From Nematostella vectensis (taxonomy: Eukaryota; Cnidaria; Anthozoa; Actiniaria; Edwardsiidae): a stretch of 64,000 bases of DNA. Within the stretch, counting starts at the first letter, position 1. Every line of letters starts with the position of its first letter. Location: contig NC_064045.1 of assembly GCF_932526225.1 (NCBI RefSeq), forward strand, positions 12,146,442 through 12,210,441, in the 5' to 3' direction. The notes under the pieces are model-generated. The model did not search any database. It saw nothing but the letters and a program-made list of their open reading frames with translations, and was not told the DNA's origin. Below are positions 13,142 to 23,300 of this stretch, in pieces. The position numbers and the translations under genes are program-made.

Positions 13142-13299
13142 CAAGCTATCCTGTATGATGCAACACTCGAATTGTACCATTTCTTATACATATGTCTTGT
13201 ACTTGCAGTTCACATCATTGTGGTGGTTGCATTGTTCAGGTAAGCATTATATATGACAAAATAAAACAATGTTTTTATACAATGAAACAAATTATTTAT

Positions 13300-13399
13300 G
13301 CCAGAGTGATGATGAATCCCCAGTTCGCAGTTTCCACTAGATGGGATATGCTAACACATATCTCGCTGATGGTATAACTTCCTTGGATGTCTGACTGGC
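13300..13399 (+). ncRNA. SNORD14: U14 snoRNA (SNORD14), copy 1
   Basis: C box GTGATGA (13306-13312) and D box CTGA (13391-13394) sit inside a GCCAG/CTGGC stem. Two U14 hallmarks are present: domain A, TTCGCAGTTTCCAC, complementary to 18S GUGAAACUGCGAA, and domain B, CTTCCTTGGATGT, complementary to 18S ACAUCCAAGGAAG. U14 is needed for 18S processing as well as methylation. The nearest downstream exon starts 162 nt away (13562), unlike the 67-71 nt spacing of most of its neighbours. Confidence 0.95.
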
Positions 13400-13820
13400 C
13401 ATTTCATGAATATAAATGAATGAGAAATTCTTTGTGTAAGTTCTCTGAAGTGCCAAGAACCTCATTCATTTATATGATAAATGTTATCAGTATTATGTTT
13501 AGTGGTATAACATAGCAATGACTATTATTCAAAGCTTGAATCAAATTCTTTCCTTGTGTAGCTGACTTGAGGATTGATAACCTGACATGGTCATGCAAAA
13601 CAGCCTGTACTCCTGCCATAGTTTACATGTTGGTAAGTTACCTGTTTTGTCCCATAGCAAAATTCTTTTTTTTTTGTTCCCTAGCTTACACAACAATGAA
13701 AATATATTTAAAAAAACAGCTATTTTTTAAAACTTGGTAAGTCTGTTTTCTTCCCTAATGCTAACTTACCCAACAGTGGGCAAGGGCTCAAATTAAACCT
13801 TGTCTATGGTAAAAGCTTGT

Positions 13821-13912
13821 GGTGTGGTGTGATGATCAAATCTTTTTTCCCCAGCTTATCGACCATGGTGATACTGTGCTGTACTTATCAAGCCAATTTG
13901 TCTGACCACACC
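13821..13912 (+). ncRNA. Box C/D snoRNA of a duplicated pair, copy 1
   Basis: A GGTGTGG/CCACACC terminal stem encloses C box GTGATGA (13829-13835) and D box CTGA (13902-13905). The 3' end is 70 nt from exon 13983-14018. The region before D, ACTTATCAAGCCAATTTGT, would be the guide; target not recognised. The core recurs at 14625-14717. Confidence 0.82.
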
Positions 13913-14141
13913 TTTTCAACGCCCTCACACTTGGGCATCCAAGTGTGATTTTTTTTAATGCATTGCTGTATTTGTTATTCAGATGGACCACTTTGGAGCC
14001 AATCTTCTTATTTTCAAGGTAAATTATGTTCTACATCTAGTATAAGTGCTTATGGGTCACAAGCATCCGTCTTAACGGATGGGCTAAAAAAAGGGGTCTC
14101 TTCGCCAAATAATGCCCCAAAGTCGTCTTTTAAAATTTAGA

Positions 14142-14247
14142 GATGCCAGAGTGATGATGAATCCCCAGTTCGCAGTTTCCACTAGATGGGATATGCTAAC
14201 ACATATCTCGCTGATGGTATAACTTCCTTGGATGTCTGACTGGCATC
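14142..14247 (+). ncRNA. SNORD14: U14 snoRNA (SNORD14), copy 2
   Basis: The core from GCCAGAGTGATGATGA to TGTCTGACTGGC appears identical to copy 1, with the outer stem extended to a perfect 8 bp (GATGCCAG/CTGGCATC). It lies in the next-but-one intron, 203 nt from exon 14451-14495. Same 18S-complementary domains A and B. Confidence 0.95.
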
Positions 14248-14624
14248 TTATTTCAGCTTTTCCTATTGTCCACCATTTTGATATGTGTTTATAGTGTCCC
14301 TTATTTTTAGTTTTGTATTTGCCTTGATTACTTCAGTGTTTTTTACTGAATTGTCAAGTGTGCATAATAATATGCAACATTCTAAATACCCAATCAGCTA
14401 TCATATTAATTAATGAATCACAATGTTTATCATTTCTCTTCTTATTTCAGTACTTTGGGTGTTGTATGTGGAGTCTTCAGGCATTTATGGAAAAGGTATA
14501 TATATTTGTTTTGTCTTGATAAGGAATCAATGCTCGAGATGTTAATTTCGTCACCATAGTGTAAACCTTCCACAACTTCTGCTTTGAATACTTGTTATTT
14601 GCAGAACAAAATGATATCTGACCA

Positions 14625-14717
14625 CAGTGAAAGAATGATGATCAAATCTTTTTTCCCCAGCTTATCGACCATGGTGATACTGTGCTGTACTCAAGCCAAT
14701 TTGTCTGACTTTCACTG
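14625..14717 (+). ncRNA. Box C/D snoRNA of a duplicated pair, copy 2
   Basis: The core is nearly identical to 13821-13912 (TTAT of copy 1 missing before CAAGCC), but the closing stem is different and longer: CAGTGAAAG/CTTTCACTG, 9 bp perfect. C box ATGATGA (14635-14641), D box CTGA (14705-14708). The 3' end is 69 nt from the last exon (14787). The replaced stem with compensating changes supports a functional RNA. Confidence 0.85.
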
Positions 14718-15019
14718 ATTAAATGGTATGGTTATTGCTCCGTTGACACATGCAAATCTCACAAAAGCCTTTTTTGTTGATTTCAGGTTAAGGCCATCAC
14801 AATGCAGTTCTATATGATGTAATAAAATTTAAAATTTTATATTTGAAGTTGTTGTCCATTGCATCCTTGCCAGATATTCCAACAGCCCACTTAAAATACC
14901 TCCCCCTCCCCTCCACCCCCTCCTCTAATCACAAAACCCCACTCTGGCAAAAGATGACCCATTGCCACCACCTTTATTATTATTATTTTGGTTTCAATCA
15001 AAATTAAAAAATACATTAA

Positions 15020-15540
15020 ACACGAGGTTCTGCTATAAAAGGGAAAGCTCCTCCCACCAACGGGCTCAAGAACTATCAGTTATCAATCAGTCATCAATTG
15101 GTCAACATTTCAGGACAATTGCTCTGAGCGCCAAATTCAAATTTCATATTCTAAACCAAATCAAATATCATTCCTAGAGTTGTCCACCTAAAATGTTCTA
15201 TTTATCGTAAAATACAATACCAAGCTTGTGTACGCTTTAAAAGACTAGCATTTTTATCACGGCGCGATGATAATTTATGAATGTGCGTTAGATTTTGAAT
15301 TGCGCAAAATTCAAAATGTTACACCGAAAACGTGAGTGGACAGCAAATTACTAATTTATCAATCTCTCAACAACTATTTTGTAACCTTGCAAAAATAGTT
15401 TTATTCAAGCCGACTGAGGCTCAGTTATAAGCAATTTTACATGAGACTTATAATTTGTGACTGGAAGTTTTCTGTTTATAATTGCAAAGTCGAGCCCTGG
15501 GGTGGGAGGAGCTTACCCTTTTTACAGCGGAACCTCGTGT
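15020..15540. mobile_element. TTAA-flanked element with long terminal inverted repeats
   Basis: TTAA at 15016-15019 and at 15541-15544 bracket 521 bp whose ends are inverted: ACACGAGGTTCTGCTATAAA at the left and its complement with few differences at the right, extending about 48 bp to the GGGCTC/GAGCCC block. No transposase. TTAA target duplication is typical of piggyBac-type elements, but the terminal bases are not the usual CCC, so the superfamily is uncertain. Confidence 0.6.
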
Positions 15541-15544
15541 TTAA

Positions 15545-16039
15545 GACATTTTAACCCATATGCCTGTCAGATAGATCAACGCTAAAATTGACGCTCAAAA
15601 AGTCACTTCCGGCTTTTTTTTTAATGGTCATGTTATCAGTTTACTTCCGGAAGGTCGGCTTAAGCCTCAAGAGTATTAGAATCCGCGCTATTTGACAGGC
15701 CATCTGCTCTAAATTATTAGTAAATTCTAAAAGAAACTTCCAATAGACACGTTCCTTGAAGGGTACCGTCGTCGTTTCTTGTGATGATAAACTACCTTCA
15801 TCTTCCAGTTGTGGAAATTTGCTGATGACACCAATCGTTCTGTTCCTGCCTCCTAGAAGCGGCTGACTTCTAGGAGCCATCTAGTCTCGGGAAAACCATT
15901 TGCAGCTAAACCCAACAAGTGAAAAGAGGTGCGCACTTGCTTTAAGCGCACCCCACCCCCTTGCTTTCTTCAGGTGACATCTAGTAGATGAGGTTGAGTT
16001 TGAATTGGTATCTTCGTCCAAAGTTCCTGGAGTTGTCAT
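15545..16039. other. Unassigned region between element remnants
   Basis: A 79-codon minus-strand ORF (15641-15880, MAPRSQPLLGGRN...) is open, but I recognise no family, domain or splice context. It is left uncalled. A small hairpin (CCTAGAAG/CTTCTAGG) overlaps its start. Confidence 0.4.
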
Positions 16040-16560
16040 AAGCAGCGATCTTATTGACTCTATCACCACTAAGGCTGCCAAGAGAGTCTATCTCGTAAGA
16101 AAACTAAAGCGTGTGGGAATTTCTTATACTGACCTTATAAGGTTCTACTGTAGCGTTATAAAATCAATCCTAGAATAAGTCTTCCACTCCCCTCTTTATA
16201 TAACAGAGGAAATAGAACGTGTTCAGCGTCGATTATTACGCGTGATTATCCCCAATTGTAACTATAATTAAGCTTTGTTAAAGCTGGCCTTACTATATGA
16301 TATAATTATGTATAGAACTCTTCAGTGACATTGTTGCGCATAGCAACCATAAACACGGACACCTGCCGCCATGATCAACGCCAAGACCGACACGCTCTTT
16401 TACCGTACACCGCCCCCCCCTCCCCAACTTGGCGGCCAAACAGTGGGTCATCTTCAAATACCATGCTTTTTCCATATGATACCTGACTGTACAACCCCCT
16501 TCCTCAGCCAATCCGCCTGGCCCCTGTCTGCAAGACCAAAACTTAGATACATTTTTATTA
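16040..16560 (+). pseudogene. LINE reverse transcriptase 3' remnant
   Basis: Conceptual translation shows the non-LTR retrotransposon RT C-terminal pattern: KAAKRVYLVRKLKRVGISY, then a LIRFYCSVIKSILE-like segment, then EEIERVQRRLLRVI. This corresponds to the familiar 'KRLYLLRQLKRAGV...L...VRPVLEYA...VQRRALRII' region. Stops and frame breaks (for example after SILE near 16177) show it is dead. It is 5'-truncated, as usual for LINE copies, and is followed by a low-complexity CCCCCC tract near 16412. Confidence 0.7.
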
Positions 16561-16934
16561 GTCTCTGTTCATAATATATTTTATACATTTTAGATATTTA
16601 TACTTTTCGTTATATATTATAAGATAATTGTAAATACCATCACGTAATTCAGTCTTATGTCTGCAAGGTGTTTTTTTTATTAATAAACGGTCAAGCGTAA
16701 GTAAACTCTACCCTTTCGTTCTCTTTATAGTTTGTAATTCTTTTGCGACATGTTAGCTTTCAATCGCTAACGACTGTTGATTTACAAAACCTGGTTGTTC
16801 TACATGTCAAGATACTATAATAAATTAGACGCTCGATTATGCTCTGAGTATTGTGTTGCGCAACTGTGGTATGCGCGCTGTTTTTAATTGAAATTTTCTT
16901 TCGTCAAACTTGAACCAGGCTTTATTCTGTGTCC

Positions 16935-17170
16935 TTTGTGACACCTTAAATTACTTGAATAAAATATGGGAGCATTTTTTAATAACCTGCTTTTCCGCAT
17001 TTGGATAAAAATATTATCATCACATGGAAGATTTCAGGGTTGGATCTAGCTTTTCGCTAAAGGGGGGGGAGTTGGCTCAGTGACAATTGCAAAGGGGAGA
17101 GGGGGGAGTTTATTTGTTACATATGGCCTTCTGGCAGCCCAAAAGGGGGGGGGGTTAAACCCACTAGCTC
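16935..17170 (+). repeat. Dispersed repeat, copy 2
   Basis: Homologous to 6680-6905 in the same orientation: TTGAATAAAATATGGGAGCA, ATTATCATCACATGGAAG, GGATCTAGCTTTTCGC and GGTTAAACCCACTAG are shared, with about 10-15% differences. It ends about 190 bp before the TRAF start codon, so it abuts that promoter. Confidence 0.72.
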
Positions 17171-17358
17171 CCCCCTCCCCCCTAAATCCGCTACTGGATT
17201 TTGCGTGCGTTGAATTCGTAGGTTTCAGAGGTTCGGCTACGGGCTGCCTGTGCCCAGGCTAAACTAGATGTGACGATTATTGCGTGACATTTCCCAGAAA
17301 CGCTACAGAGCGTTGTCCCAAAAGTTCTGGATAGAAATGCTGAGTGTAGTAGTCGAAC

Positions 17359-20300
17359 ATGGCGGAAATGGCGGAGTGTGGTCCATATGCGGGCGAAGGA
17401 TTCGATCTTGACCAATTTATCATCCCTCCAAACGATGAACTGATTTGTGCTATTTGTCATATGGTAGTTAATGAACCCGTTCTAACATCTTGCGGCCATT
17501 CGTACTGCAAATATTGTATAGAGAAATGGTGTAATGGGTAAGTTTCTGGAAGCTTAGAAATATCTTTTGTAAGGCATATATCTAAGGTATTTAAGTAGTA
17601 TTTAGATTATGAGTACCAAAGAAGTTCAATCTCCGATCTAGCGAACTCGGGTCGAACGATCTTACCGTTACCTCATTGTTATGAGATAAGCAGATAAGGT
17701 GTATTATTTGCATTTTAATTAAAGTTGTAATAAGTATATGCCTGGACGCTTATAGGAGCCTGGTCCAGGTATTTCTGGAATTAGCTACAGTAAATAATGT
17801 TCAGGACATATTATCAGATTGATTGTTCGATCAAAAGTTCAAGTTCGATTACACACTCCTGGGGGAGGGGGAGGGGGCAACGGCCGTCCTTCTCTTCCCA
17901 CTACGTTAAGGCCCTGTAATTGTGATTTTATTGTTTAAGATTTTTTTGTATTACTTTGAGTTTCTTTTTCTTCAGCTTAAATTTTCAAGCTAACTTTTCA
18001 CACATTTTCAATTTATTTTAGAAAGGAAGTTGTGACTTGCCCAGTAGACAATGAGCAACTGAAACCCTCTGTGAGTATAACTGGATTTTGTCAACAGCTT
18101 TCATGGACGGGTGGCCTAGTGTGCTAGCGTATCAGCCTCTCTCCACTTTGGCCCAGGTTCAAGTCCTGGCTCTGTTATAATATTAGTTTGTTACTACCCT
18201 CCCCCCCCCTTAGGAGCCCGTCATATCGCGGGCTCACGCGTTGTTGTTGAACAGTCACATGGAGTTTCGCATGGAGTTTGTGTCGGAGAATTAAGAGATT
18301 AAATGTGTTGAATTGGCCGACAACCGTCTTATAACATGGTGTCAGAAGTCTAAATTGGAAAAGAAGAATGCAGGCTACGACTCTGAGACATAAATAGAGT
18401 TTAACAAGGAGATAAGGCCATTCGAATCGATCTCAAAACAACATGGCGGAGAGGGAATGGTTCAACAAGCCAGGTCCGTTAATACTGGATGCCCAAGCTG
18501 CAGAAAATTGGAGGAAGTTTATCATGCGATTTGAGATCTACCCAGCAGCAGCAGAAAAGGAGAACAAATCCGACAAGATCAAGGTAAACATGTTGCTTAA
18601 TTGCGCTGGGAGTGAAGTGATCGAGGAATACAGTCGTTTTACATACGGTACCGATGAAAGTCCAAAATCCTTTGAGAACGTCTGTAAGAAATTTGAAGAA
18701 CTTTGTCGAGGTGCTAGAAATGTGATATACGAGAGATTGGTGTTTAATCAACGAAGCCAGAAAGAGGGCGGAAGGATTGATAATTTTGTGAGTGACTTGA
18801 AACAACTAGCCCTTACATGTGAATTTGGGACTCTAAAAGACTCGCTGATTCGAGACCGAATGGTCGGCGGAGTGTTGTCTGATCAACTGAGGGGTGAACT
18901 GTTGAAGAAACCAGACTTGACATTGCAGTCAGCACATGATTATTGTCGTACCTACGAAGCCTCAGAGACACAAAAGATGAAGTTCAGTCTACCCACTGGC
19001 ATTGTTGAGCAATCAGCATCTAACATTTATGACATCAAGAGCTCCAAGTCGCAAAATAACAAAGTGAGGCAAGATGACCCTTTATGCAAATTTTGTGGTC
19101 TCAAACATTCATTTTCGAAAGGTAAATGTCCAGCCTTTAAGCAAGAGTGCAGAAAATGTAAAAAGGTTGGTCACTTCGCGAGGGTGTGTAGATCTACAAG
19201 GAAGAGCAGTGTGCATCAAGTTGAAAAAGCCGCCAGTGAATACAATGATGACGATGATGCAACTCATGCCTACTTTGTTTCAGTTGAGCTGAGGTCAGTG
19301 GATGTATCAGCGTCAAGGAACAAAAGCATGATCAATGTCACCATAAGTAACCGTCAAGTCAAAGTTAAAGCCGACACTGGTGCTGAGGCAAATGTCATTC
19401 CCTTAAGTTACATGAAAGCCACTCCAGAAAATCCACCAGCCATTAAAGGGATGGTTAGCTACTAAGCCAATACACCCAGTTGGATGTGTACGGCTCCCTA
19501 CTCAATACAAGAATCGTACTGTTGACCTGTTATACCTAGTTGTACATGGTGATTTTACTCCATTGGTGAGCTGCGATGCATGCCTTGACTTAGAGGTGTT
19601 GCAATTTTTGAACTTAGATTTGATTCAGCGTCAACCAACAGCCCCAGATGCTCAAGATAGCATGCATAGCCTTCGAGATATCAATACAACAGATCCAGTG
19701 CTAAAGAACTTTCAAGATTGTTTCAGTGATAAGCCTGGTAGACTACCTAATGAAATCAATCTGGAAACTGATGAGTCTGTAATACCTGTTATTCATCCTC
19801 CAAGAAAGTTACCAGTATCACTCCTGGGGCCTGTAAAAGAGAAGTTGTCTGAGATGGGACAAGATGGAATCATAGTCAAGGAGGAGGACATACCATGGGT
19901 CAGCTCAATGCTAGTGGTAGACAAGAGACGAGAGAAGGGGAAAGGACAACCCACTAAAGAGGAAATCAGAATCTGCATTGATCCATGAGATCTAAACACT
20001 GCACTGAAGCGTGTACACCACCCTATGGTAACTATAGAAGAAGTTGCAGACAAACTTGCTAACACTGTTGTTTTTACAGCTCTAGACGCCTGCAGTGGGT
20101 TTTTGCAGCTCCCAGTTGATGAAGCAAGTTCAAAGTTGTTTACATTCAACACTCCTTGGGGAAGGTACCGGTTTTGTAGGCTACCTTTCGGAGTTGCTCC
20201 AGCGCCAGAGATATACCAGAAAGAGGTGGAACGGCTGTTTGAAGGTGTCCCAGTTGAAATCATTGTGGATGACTTCCTCATACATGCACAAGACCAGTCA

Positions 20301-23300
20301 GAAATGGATGGAAAACTGTTTAATGGTACTGGAGCGAAGTCGAGAGGTAGGACTGAAGTTTAATCCTAGTAAAGTAAAGCTTAGAGTGGATGAAGTAAGT
20401 TATGTCGGCCATAGGCTTACTTCACAAGGCTTGCAGCCAGATCCAGAGAAGATCCAGGCTATCATTGACATGCCACCACCGACAGACAAAGAGGGGGTGC
20501 AACGACTAATAGGAACTGTGAACTATCTTGATAAGTTTATCCAAAACAAAGCAGAGATTCAGGGACCCATCTCCCAGTTGCTACAGAAGGATGCCGTTTT
20601 TGTATGGGACACACCCAAACAAAATGCGTTTGAACAGCTCATACGTGTTATCAGTAGTTCACCTGTTCTGTCATATTTCGACAATAACAAACAGACAGTT
20701 TTGAATGCTGATGCCAGCAGTACAGGCTTAGGTGCAGTGGTAATGCTGGACGGAAGGCCAGTTGCATATGGATCACGAACACTCACCAATGCAGAGAAAC
20801 ATTACGCAAACATTGAAAGGGAATTACTCGCTATTACCTGGGGGGTACAGAAGTTTCATACCTACCTTTATGGCCGGTCAGTCATCGTACAGACAGATCA
20901 CAAACCGCTTGAGTCAATTTTCAAGAAACCACTTAATGATGCCCCACCCAGATTACAGCGCATGCTCCTTAAGCTTACAAAGTATGATTTGAATGTCAAC
21001 TATGTTCCTGGTAAGCAACAAGTCCTTTCTGACTGTTTGAGCAGAGCACCCATACATATACCAGAGACACCTAGCAATGACAGTGATGAGGTTCAAGTCA
21101 ACTTGGTTGACAAGTTAGGACTTGACAACGATGCTCTGTCAAAGTTTAGAAGTTGTACCAATACTGATGTGACTTCGCAGGTCATTATGAATGATGTTCT
21201 CACTGGTTGGCCTTCAGACAGGGGACAGATTGATGAATTAGCAAGAGAATATTTTAACTACAGGGAGGAGCTAAGTGTTGAGGATGGCTTACTATTCAAG
21301 TCTGATCGAATTGTCGTACCACGAGGGATGAGAGCTAAAGTGCTTGATGAGATTCATGGTGCGCACATGAGTCAAAAAGTCAATTCTATGCTAGGTACTA
21401 TGTTTTCTGGCCAGGTATGAGTGCACAGGTGAAAGACAGAGTCCGATCCTGCGGAATCTGTAATGCCTTCAGGAATCAGCAGCAAAAAGAAACTCTCAGG
21501 CCTCACGACATTCCTGGGCTCCCGTGGCAGATTGTTGGTACTGATCTATTTGATTACGGTGGACATACCTACCTAGTAGTGACTGATTTCTACTCGAAGT
21601 ATTTCGAAATCGAGCTTCTACGTCAAAGTACTGCAACCTTTATCATTAACAACCTGAAGAAAATATTTGCTTGCTTTGGAATACCCGACCAAGTGATCAG
21701 TGATAATGGATCACAGTACAGTAATACTAGAAACTTATTTGATAGCACCCACCAATTCATGGTGTTTGTGAAAGAATGGGGGTGGTTTCGGCATATTACC
21801 AGTTCACCTGAATATCCTCAGTCGAATGGTGCGGCTGAGAAAGCTGTGCAGACGGCCAAACGTATCCTTAAGAAAGCAGATGCTGATGGAAAGGATCCAT
21901 TCGAGGGACTTCTCAAGTACCGCAATACACCTTTTGAGGACATTGGTGTATCACCCGTCCAACTGTTGATGAGCCGGAGGACCCGTACCATGCTTCCCAC
22001 TCACAAAAGGCTGTTACTCCCTCAACCAGTGAACCCTGATACAGTTGTTAAAGCACTCAAAACGCGTCAAGAAAAAGCTGCAGCGAATGACAACCAGAAC
22101 AGCAAAGACCTGCCACCACTGGAATCTGGTTCGAAAGTCAGAATCCGAAAAGGCGGTGAAAAGCAGTGGAGGACAGCGGAAGTACTACCAAGGTCATGCA
22201 TGGTGCAAGACGACAGGGGAAGAGTTTACCGCAGGAACAGAAGGCACATCATTTCTACTCCATTAGACCAGCCAATCCGGCTGCAGCCAAGCTCACCGGT
22301 CCTTACTGGTGTGCCAGTGAAGCCATCGACACCTCCACAGATACCTGTAGTCTCGGATCAGCCAAAGCCACAGATGCCTGCAGTCTCGGATGTGCCTATG
22401 AAGCAGCCAGTCACTACCAGATCAGGAAGACTTGTGCAAAAGCCTGATAGGCTTATTGAGTCTTGTTAAGAACAGTTAACTATCATAACTGAGCCATAGT
22501 CTTGTTACTTCTATTTCCTTTTATTTCATAGTGACATTGGGACTTGTTATTTGAGGGGGGAGATGTAATAATATTAGTTTGTTACTACCCTCCCCCCCTT
22601 AGGAGTCCATCATACCGCGGGCTCACACGTTGTTGTTGAACAGTCACATGGAGTTTCGCATGGAGTTTGTGTCAGAAAATTAAGAGATTAAATGTGTTAA
22701 ATTGGCCGACAACCGTCTTATAACAGGCTCATAGTGGATTATTAAACAAATTCGACTGCAGGGTGCTAGAGACTTTCCCTATGGTATCACTTGAGGAATC
22801 TTACAGCATTTATGTAAGCTTACTTAGCTTTGCAATATTTGTATGTATTTCAGCAAATTTTTCCTGATAAGAAAACTGATAGAATTGTCCTATCACTTGA
22901 AGTGAAGTGCACTAATAATCCATGCAGATGGAAAGGAGAGTTGCGGCAGAAACAGGTTTGTACCCTAAAGATAATTAGACTATCTCATTCTTGGAACTTA
23001 TTAACATTTCTGCTTTTAGATGCATTTAAAGGCCATAGTAAAGCTCATAAAAAATGAATGATATTATTTATATTTGGTAGTTGGTGGGCAAAGAAAAAAA
23101 TAAGGGCATGCAAAGCAGGCTGGGAAAGAAAAATGACCTGAAAAAAGTCACAGCATAGTATCTCATCAGATATCAAATGGATAGTCAAAATTTAAAAATC
23201 CTAAATACATTGTTGGGGTTATTACTATTATACTACCTATGGATCAACTATCACTTAACTGCTTTTTTTTTGCTTTTTTTTTTTGTTTTTTTTTTGTACC

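Larger units (their letters stand above)
12349..13260 (+). repeat. Tandem triplication of an exon + snoRNA cassette
   Basis: About 309-bp units begin near 12349, 12655 and 12964 (TACTGAAACCCATGTGTAAG). Each contains one C/D snoRNA, an acceptor, a 31-nt exon and a donor. Units 1 and 2 are almost identical. Unit 3 differs at several positions, including a better C box. Confidence 0.92.
10208..14845 (+). ncRNA. Multi-exon snoRNA host gene (non-coding, 5'TOP-like)
   Basis: I read this as one spliced transcription unit. The presumed first exon starts in a pyrimidine tract (TCTCTCTTTCTTC, 10208-10220), resembling the 5'TOP starts of vertebrate snoRNA host genes, and ends at 10252 before GTAAGAAT. 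Further exons supported by acceptor and donor consensus are 11429-11467, one starting at 11802 (end unclear), 12313-12361, 12591-12621, 12900-12930, 13209-13239, 13562-13632, 13983-14018, 14451-14495 and a last exon from 14787 with AATAAA at 14821. The exons are short, some repeat with a 31-nt length that breaks any frame, and no conserved protein emerges. The conserved content is intronic: about ten box C/D snoRNAs, typically one per intron. Seven have their 3' ends 67-71 nt from the next exon, which is the spacing known to favour intronic C/D snoRNA assembly. This organisation matches GAS5/UHG-type genes. Confidence 0.75.
18173..22725 (+). mobile_element. Ty3/gypsy LTR retrotransposon, degenerate
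   Basis: A 4553-bp element in TRAF intron 2, sense orientation. 5' LTR 18173-18336, 3' LTR 22564-22725, 5-bp target duplication GGCTC (18168-18172 and 22726-22730). The primer-binding site TGGTGTCAGAAGT (18337-18349) directly abuts the 5' LTR and matches the 3' end of tRNA-Leu (…ACTTCTGACA-CCA). A polypurine tract GAGGGGGGAGA precedes the 3' LTR. The order is gag, protease, RT, RNase H, integrase, as in Metaviridae. LTR divergence of about 5% and several frame breaks show it is old and inactive. Confidence 0.95.

Noticed and set aside
15641-15880. 79-codon minus-strand ORF as a gene
   Set aside because: No recognisable family, no splice or promoter context, and it lies between transposon remnants.
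16293-16574. ORFs around 16.3-16.6 kb on both strands
   Set aside because: They overlap the LINE relic and a poly-C tract; neither shows an independent coding signal.
18105-18172. Functional tRNA gene
   Set aside because: A and B boxes are present, but the acceptor stem and anticodon arm do not pair, so it is at most a tRNA-derived repeat.
19986-19988. Programmed stop readthrough in the gypsy pol
   Set aside because: The TGA replaces a conserved Arg position inside RT, and other frameshifts follow, so it is ordinary decay.
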